A DNA stretch of 63,881 bases from Candidatus Saccharimonadota bacterium (GTDB taxonomy: Bacteria > Patescibacteriota > Saccharimonadia > Saccharimonadales > Saccharimonadaceae): NCBI GenBank assembly GCA_017433765.1, contig JAFRGO010000001.1, forward strand, positions 1 through 63,881. Direction: 5' to 3'. The notes beneath the pieces were generated by a model. The model saw only the letters and a list, made by a program, of their open reading frames with translations. It was not told the origin of the DNA and did not search any database. The translations under genes and the position numbers were made by a program. The first letter of the stretch is position 1; every line of letters begins with the position of its first letter. Positions 23,865-33,005 of this stretch are shown here, in pieces.

Positions 23865-25214
23865 ATGCAAAAAACCAAACGTGGTGCTGCCTCAATTTAC
23901 ACCGTCGTCATAACCTGTCTCCTCTTCGGGGTTATTTCCGTAGGTTTTGTCCAAATCATTCTCCGCGAACGCAAAAAATCCATCAGCAACGACCTCGCCG
24001 ACTCCGCCTACGATTCTGCTCTCGCCGGTGTCGAAGACGCCAAACTTGCTCTTTCCGAATATTATAGCTGCATCAACGATGGCTATAGCTCCTCCTCCTC
24101 TTCCGACCACACTATCCGAGGGAACTACTGTCGCTCTACCATCTCTCTTGTCGAGGAATCTTACTCCAACTGCGACGCCGTTACGAAGATTCTCGGTCGC
24201 AACGGTGGCACTCCCGCCACTTCCGCCAACGGCGGCGAAGTTCTGATTCGCGAAGTCGTCAACGGCGCTACCGACACCATCCAAGCCTACACCTGCGTCC
24301 AAATCTCCACCGTCCTCAACGACTATCGCTCCACTCTCAGCTCCTCCAGCCCCACCAGCGTCGTTCCTTTCTACAGCTCCAGCAACTCCCCTTCCTTCGA
24401 TAATGCAAAATACGTCCGCGTCAGTTGGTTCTCCCAGGACAACCTCGATTCTTACAACACCAACTATCGCAACTACAACCGCTCCACCAACTCCTCCACC
24501 TTCCCTCCGCTCAACGCCACCGACTCCTCTAGCGGCTCTGGCTACATTCCCGTCCCTCCGACCCTCTCCTTCTCCATCTTCCAGACCGCTAGCCAGTTCA
24601 CTCTCTCCCAGCTCGACGATACGGGCGGCCTCAACGCCACCAACCGCGCTACGGTTTGGCTCGTCCCCTCCAAGAACAGTTCCAACACCACTGTCACGAA
24701 AAGTCAGCTCGTCCAGTCCAACAACCACACCGCCTCTGGTACCACTAACAATCCTATCGTCATTGGCTGCGATTCTTCCGAAGCTCGAGAGTTCATTTGC
24801 ACCGCCACCCTCGAACTTCCTGACGTTCGCCCCGGCCCCGACAACAGTCCCTCTCGCCAGAGCTCGGGTGGCTCTTTCTTCGCTCTTCTCTCCCTCCCCT
24901 ATGGCACTCCTGATACCGACTTTTCCGTCGAGCTCCTCGACGCCTCCGGCAATCTCATCCCCCTCGACAATGTCCAAGTTTCCGTTGACTCAACTGGTCG
25001 CGCCAACGATGTCTTCTCGCGTGTCGAAACTCGCCTCGAGTTCCGCGACACCTTCTTCCCCTTCCCCGACTTCGCCATCGAAGCTGGCGGCGGCTCCAGC
25101 TCCGGCGGTCTAGAAAAATCCCTCAAAATCGACGGCAACTGCTGGGCAGTCATCAACGGCGAGCTCCAGAACAGCGATTCCGCCGTCATCTACGACCTCT
25201 GCCACGTCGAGTAG
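23865..25214 (+). CDS. PilX-like pilus assembly protein
   Basis: 449 residues from the ATG at 23865, chosen because TTAGGAG lies 4 bases upstream. MQKTKRGAASIYTVVITCLLFGV is the PilX-type N-terminus, followed by SDLAD/SAYDSALAGVEDAK text that I know from CPR pilus operons. The rest is a Ser/Asn-rich exported domain. It probably caps or primes the type IV pilus together with the prepilins upstream. Confidence 0.72.
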   Translation: MQKTKRGAASIYTVVITCLLFGVISVGFVQIILRERKKSISNDLADSAYDSALAGVEDAKLALSEYYSCINDGYSSSSSSDHTIRGNYCRSTISLVEESYSNCDAVTKILGRNGGTPATSANGGEVLIREVVNGATDTIQAYTCVQISTVLNDYRSTLSSSSPTSVVPFYSSSNSPSFDNAKYVRVSWFSQDNLDSYNTNYRNYNRSTNSSTFPPLNATDSSSGSGYIPVPPTLSFSIFQTASQFTLSQLDDTGGLNATNRATVWLVPSKNSSNTTVTKSQLVQSNNHTASGTTNNPIVIGCDSSEAREFICTATLELPDVRPGPDNSPSRQSSGGSFFALLSLPYGTPDTDFSVELLDASGNLIPLDNVQVSVDSTGRANDVFSRVETRLEFRDTFFPFPDFAIEAGGGSSSGGLEKSLKIDGNCWAVINGELQNSDSAVIYDLCHVE

Positions 25215-26690
25215 TTACTTTTTCTTCGTCAGTTTCGTTTTGATTTCTTTGCGATACTCAAACAGCACATATAGCGCCCCCGCTACTCCTACCCCCACTA
25301 TCGCCCAAATCGCCACAAAAGTCGATTCTTTCGCAAAACTCTCTGCCACCACCGGATAGTCCGCCCCGTCATTTGTGACGATTTTTCGGCATCTATTCGT
25401 CTCTGGGTTGCGATAATATCCTTCCGCGCATTCCGCCAGCGCCGTCGTCGCGGTCGTTTCATACTTTTTACATCTATTCGTCAGCGGATTTCTATACGAC
25501 CCCTCTGGGCACGCCGCGAGGCTAGTATTTATCGCCGTCGCCTTGACGCAGTTCCCAGTTTCCGGATTCAATACTTTCCCCTCCGCACAACTTTTATATT
25601 TCTGATAATCATTTTCCGCGTTCGGCGTCGGCGCATAAGTCTGCAACCACTGCTCGCTCCCGTCATCATTATATCCAAACATCGCATACGCCACCCCCTT
25701 CTTTTGTCCGTTCATATAGACCAGGGAATCCACCACCGCCCCGTCCGCATCGACCAACTCAATCGTATTTGAGACGGTCGGATTTTTCGTCAGCGTGAAC
25801 CCTTCCGGATAATAAGCGTGATATCCCTCCGGCAAAATAATTCCCGTGAGCAGATAACTTTTATTTTTATATTTTAGGCTACAACCTTCGAGATTTACCT
25901 GCGTCGAGTTTGTATTGTATAGTTCGACGAATTGTTCCGTCGCCGTGTTTTCGTAATAAGACAAGATTTCGTTAAAAATCACTCCTCGACATCTCGGTTC
26001 CGGCGTTTCCTCGCCCTTCGCCTCCTCCGGCACTTTCAAAACTTCTCGCCCTTCGCTATATTCCGGCTCCCATCCATCAACTTTCGTCCAGCTATCGAGA
26101 TATTTTATTCCTTCTTCCTCCTCGGGGTCGTCATTTGGTACTTTTTCGCTATCACGCACTAGCGTCGGTTTACCGCTATCCATCTTTGGATAGCATCCCG
26201 TATCGAACTGGAAGTTCCCCCAACAAACCTTGTCGATTTCCTTTATCGTATCTTCTCCCGCCTCGTCCTTCGTCTTCATCACTAGCGCAATTTTCCCCGC
26301 CGACCCCGCAATATTTGGCGAACTATAAATCAAATCCGCGTCCACCCCCACGCCCTCCGAGCTACTTGCGAGCCGGAGTAGGAGAGACTCACCGATCATC
26401 TCCGTCCCATCCGAAAAATCGTAAACGGATTTAGGCTCGCTACTACTATTGTTGGTATAGTAGATAGAGAGACCGGTGAGCAAAAGGGAATCACTGGACA
26501 AACGGACTAATTCCACTAGTTCGCCAGTGTTTTGTTTGCCGTCAACAGTATATCCAGGACTGACGGCTCGGAGGAGGAGTTGGGGGTTCTCGCTGTCCAG
26601 CATTTCTGTCTTTGCGCTCGCCCGCGGGAATGGGCCAGCTATCAGGCTTAACAGTAATATCGCTAGAACCCCTAGATACCTCGTTTTCAT
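25215..26690 (-). CDS. LTD-domain surface protein with Cys-rich repeats
   Basis: A 491-residue protein with a signal peptide (ending PRASAK), two lamin-tail (LTD)-type domains (about 35-170 and 235-350, with FNEILSYY and FVELYN motifs) and an acidic linker. Three short repeats of the form C-x-E-G-x-Y/V-x-NPxTxxC follow, then a C-terminal TM segment and basic tail. LTD domains often bind DNA or polysaccharide in secreted bacterial proteins. The cysteines imply extracytoplasmic disulfides, consistent with the redox genes near 27-30 kb. It abuts the pilus gene end with no gap. Confidence 0.75.
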   Translation of the reverse strand: MKTRYLGVLAILLLSLIAGPFPRASAKTEMLDSENPQLLLRAVSPGYTVDGKQNTGELVELVRLSSDSLLLTGLSIYYTNNSSSEPKSVYDFSDGTEMIGESLLLRLASSSEGVGVDADLIYSSPNIAGSAGKIALVMKTKDEAGEDTIKEIDKVCWGNFQFDTGCYPKMDSGKPTLVRDSEKVPNDDPEEEEGIKYLDSWTKVDGWEPEYSEGREVLKVPEEAKGEETPEPRCRGVIFNEILSYYENTATEQFVELYNTNSTQVNLEGCSLKYKNKSYLLTGIILPEGYHAYYPEGFTLTKNPTVSNTIELVDADGAVVDSLVYMNGQKKGVAYAMFGYNDDGSEQWLQTYAPTPNAENDYQKYKSCAEGKVLNPETGNCVKATAINTSLAACPEGSYRNPLTNRCKKYETTATTALAECAEGYYRNPETNRCRKIVTNDGADYPVVAESFAKESTFVAIWAIVGVGVAGALYVLFEYRKEIKTKLTKKK

Positions 26691-26750
26691 ACGGGCATAG
26701 TATCACGCGAAAGCTTTTTATGTAAAGCATAAGTGTGTTATAATGAAACT

Positions 26751-27422
26751 ATGCTAGCCTATCTCTCGGAAATCTTCCTTTCCGCTCTTATTCTCTCCTC
26801 GCTCCAGCTTGACCTTGGCGGTTTTCTCGTCCTTTATCATTCCACGAAGGCGAAGTTCTTCTCGCGCAAGACTCGCGCCCTCGCCACGAGCTACATTCTC
26901 GGCTCCCTCACTATGTTCTTCCTTCTCCTCTCCGTCGGCCTCTTCCTCTATACCTTCATTCCGCCTCTCTACCTCATCATCGCTCTAGTTGTCGTCGCCC
27001 TAGCCGCTTGGCTCCTTTATTATCGCAAGGGTCGCTCGACCGAGCTTTGGCTCCCGCGCCCCATCTCTCGCTTTCTCCACGCTCGCGCCGAGGCTACTTC
27101 CTCTTCCATCGAGGCCTTCTCTCTCGGTCTCCTCACTCCTCTCGCTGAGTTGCCTTTTGTTCTCCTCCCCTCGCTAGTGGCCGCCCAAGCTCTACTCTCG
27201 CTCGACAATAACCTACTCGTACTGGGCTTTACCCTGCTTTATCTTTTTATCGCTATTCTGCCCCTGCTCGTTTGTCGGCTCTTCCTTCGTCGTGGCTCCT
27301 CGCTCGTTGATGTCCAGCGCTGGCGCGTAAGGAACCGCCTCTTCTTCCGTATTTTTGCCGGTGTGCTCTATCTCGTCCTTGCCTTTTTCCTCTGCTGTTT
27401 CGTCCTTTGGGGGACTTGCTAA
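26751..27422 (+). CDS. Six-TM membrane protein, possibly CcdA/DsbD-like
   Basis: A 223-residue polytopic protein with about six TM segments and basic loops (AKFFSRKTRAL and LLRRGSSLVDVQRWRVRNR). Length and position at the head of a redox cluster suggest a CcdA/LysE-superfamily protein, but I see no conserved TM cysteine pair, so the assignment is weak. TATAAT ends 6 bases before this ATG (leaderless). The next gene overlaps its stop by one base. Confidence 0.6.
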   Translation: MLAYLSEIFLSALILSSLQLDLGGFLVLYHSTKAKFFSRKTRALATSYILGSLTMFFLLLSVGLFLYTFIPPLYLIIALVVVALAAWLLYYRKGRSTELWLPRPISRFLHARAEATSSSIEAFSLGLLTPLAELPFVLLPSLVAAQALLSLDNNLLVLGFTLLYLFIAILPLLVCRLFLRRGSSLVDVQRWRVRNRLFFRIFAGVLYLVLAFFLCCFVLWGTC

Positions 27423-27682
27423 TGTCTAAGCGTTCCACCGCTATCTCCGCCCCTTCGCCCGACACCATCCGCCTCGACATTCTCCGCGAAGCGCGCGTGC
27501 TGGGCCTCCACGCTGGTTTTGCCGAAATGGTCTCCGACTCCGTAGCGCAAAAGGTCGAACGCTACCTCGAGAGCCATCCCGTCGTCACCGCGAAGGATAT
27601 TGACCTACTTGTCTCCCGCGAGCTGAAGCAATACAACCCAGATTTAGCTTATATTTATCGTAATCGTGATAAAATAATATAA
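27422..27682 (+). CDS. Small ATP-cone-like protein
   Basis: 86 residues from the ATG overlapping the preceding stop. The end YNPDLAYIYRNRDKII and the pattern of helices resemble the ATP-cone domain of NrdR and ribonucleotide reductases, but the usual N-terminal VxKRDG strand is missing. It could be a stand-alone nucleotide sensor. Coupled to the genes on either side (no gap to the flavoprotein). Confidence 0.5.
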   Translation: MSKRSTAISAPSPDTIRLDILREARVLGLHAGFAEMVSDSVAQKVERYLESHPVVTAKDIDLLVSRELKQYNPDLAYIYRNRDKII

Positions 27683-29080
27683 ATGGCAAGCAAAAATTTC
27701 GATTTTGACCTTATCGTAATCGGCTCCGGCGCCGCCGGTACCTCGGCCGCTCTGACTGCCGCCTCCGCGGGCCTCCGTGTCGCCATCGTCGAGTCCGCCA
27801 AATGGGGCGGTTCCAACGTCAACGTCCTCGACCTGCCTTTCTCTGCCGCTTCCCGCTTCGCCCATTCTTATTCTTCCGCCTGTGCCGCCGCCAAATTCGG
27901 CGTCAGTTCCGTCTCCCTCCGCTACAACTACGCCAACCTCCAGACTTGGCTCGAGACCGCTCGTCGGCGTTTCGCCACTAGCGCCAAAAAATCCCTCGCC
28001 GAAGCCGGCGTCACCTGTCTTTCCGGCCTCGCCCACTTTCTCTCTCCTTACGATTTATCGGTAGGGAAGCAGACCTACTCCGCTCCGAAGTTCATTATCG
28101 CCTCTGGCTCCACGCTTTCCACCGGCGGGATTATTGGCGCCGACGACCCCAAAACCGGCTATCTAACCCCCTCTACTGCCTTTTCCCTAAAACGCCTTCC
28201 CAAAAACATGACTATCATCGGCGCTGGCGCTACCGGCATCGAACTCGCTGAATATTACGCCACTCTCGGCGTTAAAGTCGCTCTTATCGACCTCGCCCCG
28301 CGCGTTCTTCCACGCGAAGACGAAGAAGTTGGCTCTCTTCTCGGCGTCTATCTTTCCGAGATTCTTAATGTCCGCCTTTTGACTCAGACCCGCGTTCTCT
28401 CAATCTTAAAAGATGGCGACCTAAAACGCGTTGTTTTTCTTCGCGGTGGTCTCGAAAAGTTCCTCAAAACCGAAACCGTCCTTCTTGCCACCGGTCGCAA
28501 AGCTGCTCTTGACCTTGGTCTCGAAAACGCCGGCGTTAATTTCGACAAAAACGGTATCACTACCGATTCCTACCTAAATACTTCGATGAAACACATCTTC
28601 GCCGTCGGCTCCTGTGCTTCCTCGCCCGAGCCTTACCCGAAGACTACCGAGCTTTCCTCCTACGAAGGCGCCCTCGCCGCCGCCAATGTCCTCTCTCGTT
28701 CCAAAAACCTCGTCTCTCGCGTCGGCTTTATCCGCTTCGTCAACACCTCTCCTTCCGTTGCCTGCGTCGGCCTTTCTGAAGACGATTGTCTTCGCGCTCA
28801 TAAAAGATACGAAAAATCCTTTGTTCCTATTTCTTCCATCGCTATTTCTAGCGTCGACAACGCCAAATTCGGCTTTTTGAAACTTATTGTCGATATCTCC
28901 GACTCGAAACGACCTCTTCTTGGCGCCTCCATCGTCTGTCCCAACGCTGAACTTCTAGCCTCCGAGCTTGCTCTCGCTGTCCGCCACCGCCTCCCCGTCG
29001 TCGAGCTGGCCTCCTCCCCAGTTCTCTCGAACTCCTACTCCGAACTTCTCCGCCTCGCCTCCCGCGCTCTAATAAAATAA
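27683..29080 (+). CDS. Pyridine nucleotide-disulfide oxidoreductase-like flavoprotein without redox cysteines
   Basis: A 465-residue protein with the FAD motif IGSGAAGTSAALTAAS, the NAD(P) motif IIGAGATGIELAEYY, a second FAD motif IFAVGSC and a dimerisation domain, in the order of lipoamide dehydrogenase / mercuric reductase. Where the family has GGTCLNVGCIPSK, this protein reads GGSNVNVLDLPFS, so both active-site cysteines are lost. The C-terminal His-Glu motif is also not evident. It may reduce quinone, oxygen or a small molecule through flavin alone. Neighbours are a six-TM protein and a DsbA-like protein. Confidence 0.8.
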   Translation: MASKNFDFDLIVIGSGAAGTSAALTAASAGLRVAIVESAKWGGSNVNVLDLPFSAASRFAHSYSSACAAAKFGVSSVSLRYNYANLQTWLETARRRFATSAKKSLAEAGVTCLSGLAHFLSPYDLSVGKQTYSAPKFIIASGSTLSTGGIIGADDPKTGYLTPSTAFSLKRLPKNMTIIGAGATGIELAEYYATLGVKVALIDLAPRVLPREDEEVGSLLGVYLSEILNVRLLTQTRVLSILKDGDLKRVVFLRGGLEKFLKTETVLLATGRKAALDLGLENAGVNFDKNGITTDSYLNTSMKHIFAVGSCASSPEPYPKTTELSSYEGALAAANVLSRSKNLVSRVGFIRFVNTSPSVACVGLSEDDCLRAHKRYEKSFVPISSIAISSVDNAKFGFLKLIVDISDSKRPLLGASIVCPNAELLASELALAVRHRLPVVELASSPVLSNSYSELLRLASRALIK

Positions 29081-29118
29081 TTTTTGCTAAAGCCCTCTTC
29101 TTTTGTTATAATCATCCT

Positions 29119-29853
29119 ATGAACAAGTATCTAAAAATCACTCTTATTTCTCTCGGCCTCGCCGCTCTTATTGCCCTTATTATTCTTGGTATCTCTCGCG
29201 GCACCAAAGGCGATTACGACATCAACGCCATCGTCCCCGCTTCTTCTGCCTCTGGCGATATCGCCGAACATGTCGAAGGCCCTCTTGACGCTCCTGTCGT
29301 TATTATTGAATATTCCGACTTCCAATGTTCCGCCTGCGCCTCCCATGTTGACCTCGTCACCGAACTTGTCGAAAAATATGCCGGCAAACTCGCCGTTGTC
29401 CACCGTACCTACACGATTAGCTACCATCCCAACGCCTTCGCTGCCGCCTGCGCCGCTGAAGCTGCCGGCCTCCAGAGCCACGACGACCTCGACTACTGGA
29501 AAGTCTACGGCGACTATCTTTATAAAAACCAAGCCGAATGGTACTACTCCGACGAAACCGAGCGCACCCAGCTCTTCACTCAATATTTCGCCGACCTCGC
29601 CGAAGATGACGATGCTCTTAATCTCGACCAATTCCTCTCCGATTTTACTAGCAACGCCGTGAGCAAGAAAGTCAATTTCGACCTCTCCCTTGCCAACCGT
29701 AACTCCGCTATCGACTCTATCCAATACACCCCCGCCTTCTACCTCGACGGCAAAATCATCGACTTCGCCTACGACAACCCCGACAACCTCTCCTTCATCG
29801 ATTATCTCTCTCGCGCCATCGACGAAAAGCTCTCCTCTCTAGAAAATTCCTAA
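29119..29853 (+). CDS. DsbA-like thioredoxin, membrane-anchored
   Basis: A 244-residue protein with an N-terminal TM anchor (about 7-27) and a thioredoxin fold of the DsbA/thioredoxin_4 type. It has CSAC in YSDFQCSACASH (about 70) and a cis-proline segment YTPAFYLDG near 210. It probably forms disulfides in exported Cys-rich proteins of this region. TATAAT ends 6 bases before the ATG. Confidence 0.85.
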   Translation: MNKYLKITLISLGLAALIALIILGISRGTKGDYDINAIVPASSASGDIAEHVEGPLDAPVVIIEYSDFQCSACASHVDLVTELVEKYAGKLAVVHRTYTISYHPNAFAAACAAEAAGLQSHDDLDYWKVYGDYLYKNQAEWYYSDETERTQLFTQYFADLAEDDDALNLDQFLSDFTSNAVSKKVNFDLSLANRNSAIDSIQYTPAFYLDGKIIDFAYDNPDNLSFIDYLSRAIDEKLSSLENS

Positions 29854-29874
29854 AAATATGATATAATTCTCTAT

Positions 29875-31671
29875 ATGAGAATATTATCGAGCGAATCTAG
29901 AGATTATTTAGGCAAAACTATCACCGTTGCTGGCTGGGTCAATTCCCGCCGCGACCATGGTGGACTTATTTTTATCGATCTCCGCGACCATACCGGCCTC
30001 CTCCAGCTCGTCGTTACTCCCGAAACCGCCGAAGCCTTCTCTCTTGCCGAGACTCTTCGTGACGAATTCGTGATTTCTGCCTCTGGCAAAATGCGCGAGC
30101 GCGCTCCTGAGTTGAAAAATCCCAACATCCCCACCGGCGACATCGAGCTTGTCGTTGATTCTCTCGAACTTTTGAACCGCTCCGAGCCCCTCCCCGTCAA
30201 TACCCACGACGAAGGCGCCGAATCTAGCGAAGAAATGCGCCTCAAATATCGCTATCTCGATCTTCGCCGCCCTTCGATGCAGAACTTACTCCGCGAACGC
30301 TCCCGCTACTACGCCTTCCTTCGTAACTACATGTACGCCCACGATTTTACCGAGATTACTACTCCTATCCTCGCCAACTCTTCCCCCGAAGGCGCCCGCG
30401 ACTTTCTCGTTCCTTCCCGTCTCCACCCTGGTACTTTTTATGCTCTCCCCCAAGCTCCCCAACAATTCAAACAACTCCTCATGGTCGGCGGCGTCCCTCG
30501 CTATTTCCAGATCGCCCCTTGTTTCCGCGACGAAGACCCTCGCGCCGACCGTCTCTATGGTGACTTTTACCAACTCGACCTCGAGATGTCCTTCGTTGAC
30601 GACGGAGAGACTGTCCGCACCACCGTCGAACCTTTGATTACCAGCCTTGCTACCGACTTTGCCGCCAAAAAACTCGTCCTTCGCTCCCCGGTCGCGAAGT
30701 CTTACCTCAAAAAGGGCGAAACCGTCCCCCGCATCCCTTATACCGTCAGCATGGAAACTTACGGCGTGGACAAACCCGACCTGCGCTATGCCATGGAGCT
30801 CGTCGAGCTGACTGATGTTTTTGAAAACACCGACTTCAAGGTTTTCAAGGCTCCCTGCGTCAAAGCCATCTGCGTCAAAGGCGGTGCCTCTCTTACTCGT
30901 TCCCAGATTGACGCCTTTACCGACCAGGCTCGCAAACTCGGCGCTGGCGGTCTTGCCTATATATTATATGTCGATGGCGAAGCCAAATCCCCGATTTTGA
31001 AATTCATGTCCGACGGGGAAATAGAAGCGGTCAAAACCCATACTGGCGCCACCGACGGCGACGCCGTCTTCTTCGGCGCCGACGAACGCCCGCTCGTCAA
31101 CAAAGTCCTCGGCCAACTCCGTATCGCCTTCGCTGACCATTTTAATCTCAAATCTGACTCCGAGATTGCCCTCTGCTGGATTGTCGACTTCCCCTTCTAT
31201 GAATACGACGACAAGCTGAAAAAACTCGACTTCGGTCACAACCCCTTCTCTATGCCCAAGGGCGGTTTGAAGGCTCTCGACGCCGCCAAAACTCTTGAGG
31301 ACAAACTCGCCATCGTCGCCGACCAATACGACATGGTCATGAACGGCTACGAGATTTGTTCTGGCGCCGTCCGTAACCATAGCCCCGAAATCATGTACAA
31401 AGTCTTCAACATCCTCGGCTTCTCCAACGAATACGTCGAATCCCGCTTCGCTGGTATGTTGAATGCCTTCAAATTCGGCGCTCCACCCCACGCTGGTTGT
31501 GCTTTTGGTATCGACCGTATTTTTATGGTGCTCGAAGACGCTCGCAACATCCGCGACATTATCGCCTTCCCAAAGAACGGCTCTGGTCTCGACCTCATGA
31601 TGAACTCCCCCTCCCCCGTTGACGATATCCAGCTCCGAGAAACTCACCTGATTATTGACCGCGAGGAATAA
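29875..31671 (+). CDS. aspS: Aspartyl-tRNA synthetase, bacterial type
   Basis: A 598-residue class II synthetase: the N-terminal OB fold (VAGWVNSRRDHGGLIFIDLRD), motif 2 with FRDEDPRADR, the bacterial GAD insertion region (about 290-410) and C-terminal motif 3 GIDRIFMVL. It charges tRNA-Asp, or tRNA-Asn also if no AsnRS exists. TATAAT lies 7 bases before the ATG. It heads a cluster ending in ruvB; the next ATG overlaps its stop. Confidence 0.95.
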   Translation: MRILSSESRDYLGKTITVAGWVNSRRDHGGLIFIDLRDHTGLLQLVVTPETAEAFSLAETLRDEFVISASGKMRERAPELKNPNIPTGDIELVVDSLELLNRSEPLPVNTHDEGAESSEEMRLKYRYLDLRRPSMQNLLRERSRYYAFLRNYMYAHDFTEITTPILANSSPEGARDFLVPSRLHPGTFYALPQAPQQFKQLLMVGGVPRYFQIAPCFRDEDPRADRLYGDFYQLDLEMSFVDDGETVRTTVEPLITSLATDFAAKKLVLRSPVAKSYLKKGETVPRIPYTVSMETYGVDKPDLRYAMELVELTDVFENTDFKVFKAPCVKAICVKGGASLTRSQIDAFTDQARKLGAGGLAYILYVDGEAKSPILKFMSDGEIEAVKTHTGATDGDAVFFGADERPLVNKVLGQLRIAFADHFNLKSDSEIALCWIVDFPFYEYDDKLKKLDFGHNPFSMPKGGLKALDAAKTLEDKLAIVADQYDMVMNGYEICSGAVRNHSPEIMYKVFNILGFSNEYVESRFAGMLNAFKFGAPPHAGCAFGIDRIFMVLEDARNIRDIIAFPKNGSGLDLMMNSPSPVDDIQLRETHLIIDREE

Positions 31672-32300
31672 TGCGCAAATACCTCCTCTGTACTACCGCC
31701 ATCTTCACCTTTGTCGAACTCCTCATCGTCCTCACCCATAGCTTCCTCGAGGGCTACGGCTTCCATCTCGAATATTCCTTTAGCCGCTACATCGGTCTCG
31801 AGCCGTGGAGCATCATTCTCTTTTTCTTCACCGCGCTTGCGATTTTGTTTTCGCTCTTTGGCTTCTACCGCATCTTCGACCGTCTCAACCACCTCAATCT
31901 CCTCGAGAAGCTCTCGGCCCTTATCATGTCCATTGGCCTTCTCGGCCTCAGCGTCTGTCCGGTCGGCTTTTTCGACCAAACTTGGGGCGACTACGGCGTC
32001 GTCAGCCAACTCCACCGCATCTTCGCTTCGATCATGTTCACCTTTTCCACCATCTTCGTCTTCCTCCTTCTGATTCGTTTTCGCCGCAACCGCCACTTCC
32101 TTCTCGCCTCCGCTCTCTTCGTTTCCTACGGCTTCGTTCTGATTGTTTCTTATGCGCTTAAGTTCGCCTGGATTTCCCGCTACTTCCTCATCGCCGAATC
32201 TGTCTTTCTCTTCCTTTTTCCCACCCTCCTTGCCCTCTTTCTCCCTGTCCCCGAAGAGGAAAATAGTGCTATAATAAAAGAAAAGAAAGTCGAGGAATAA
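31671..32300 (+). CDS. Six-TM membrane protein, DUF998-like
   Basis: A 209-residue protein with about six TM helices and the text GYGFHLEYSFSRYIG near the first loop. The general layout resembles DUF998 (Frag1/DRAM-like) proteins. Start overlaps the aspS stop (TAATG). The C-terminal tail is charged (EEENSAIIKEKKVEE) and carries an internal TATAAT in its DNA that may add transcription for yebC. Confidence 0.55.
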   Translation: MRKYLLCTTAIFTFVELLIVLTHSFLEGYGFHLEYSFSRYIGLEPWSIILFFFTALAILFSLFGFYRIFDRLNHLNLLEKLSALIMSIGLLGLSVCPVGFFDQTWGDYGVVSQLHRIFASIMFTFSTIFVFLLLIRFRRNRHFLLASALFVSYGFVLIVSYALKFAWISRYFLIAESVFLFLFPTLLALFLPVPEEENSAIIKEKKVEE

Positions 32301-32301
32301 T

Positions 32302-33003
32302 ATGTCTGGACACTCCAAATGGGCTACCACCAAACGCCAAAAAGCCGTCGTTGACGCCAAACGTGGCGCACTTTTCACCAAAATCGGCAACCAAATCGCC
32401 ATCGCCGCCCGCGCTGGCACCGACCCCAATATGAACCCCTCCCTCGCCATGGTGCTCGAGAAAGCTCGCCTCGCCAATATGCCGAAGGCCAACATCGAGC
32501 GCGCTATCGCTCGCGTCGCCGACAAGACCAGCGCCGCCCTTATCGAAGAAGCTTACGAAGCCTATGGCCCCGCCGGCGCCGGCATCATTATCGAAGTCGC
32601 CACCGATAACAAGAATCGCACCATGCCCGAGGTCCGCTCCACTCTGACCAAAAACGGCGGCCGCATGGCCGACCCAGGCTCCGTCATGTTCCAATTCTCC
32701 CGCAAAGGCGTGATTGTCATTTCCGAAAAAGGCGAAGACGCCCTCATGATTGCCCTCGACGCTGGCGCCGAAGACGCCGAAGAAGTCGAAGACGGTATCG
32801 AAATTTATACCTCTTCTTCCGACCTCATGAAAGTCCGCCAATCTCTCCTCGACGCCGGCCTGACCGTCACCACCGCCGAACTCCGCTACGTCCCGACCAC
32901 CACCGTTCCCGTCGAAGGTGCCGATGCCGAAAAGCTCGAAAAACTTCTCGACGCCATCGACGACCTCGACGACGTTGTCAACGTATCCACTAATGCGGAA
33001 TAA
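32302..33003 (+). CDS. yebC: YebC/PmpR family protein
   Basis: A 233-residue protein starting [21 protein letters not shown], the diagnostic YebC/TACO1 N-terminus, with three-domain length. It acts either as a DNA-binding regulator or, as shown for relatives, in translation of proline-rich stretches. The latter would suit this proline-rich proteome. It sits directly before ruvB (2-base gap), a common bacterial neighbourhood. Confidence 0.93.
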   Translation: MSGHSKWATTKRQKAVVDAKRGALFTKIGNQIAIAARAGTDPNMNPSLAMVLEKARLANMPKANIERAIARVADKTSAALIEEAYEAYGPAGAGIIIEVATDNKNRTMPEVRSTLTKNGGRMADPGSVMFQFSRKGVIVISEKGEDALMIALDAGAEDAEEVEDGIEIYTSSSDLMKVRQSLLDAGLTVTTAELRYVPTTTVPVEGADAEKLEKLLDAIDDLDDVVNVSTNAE

Positions 33004-33005
33004 CC

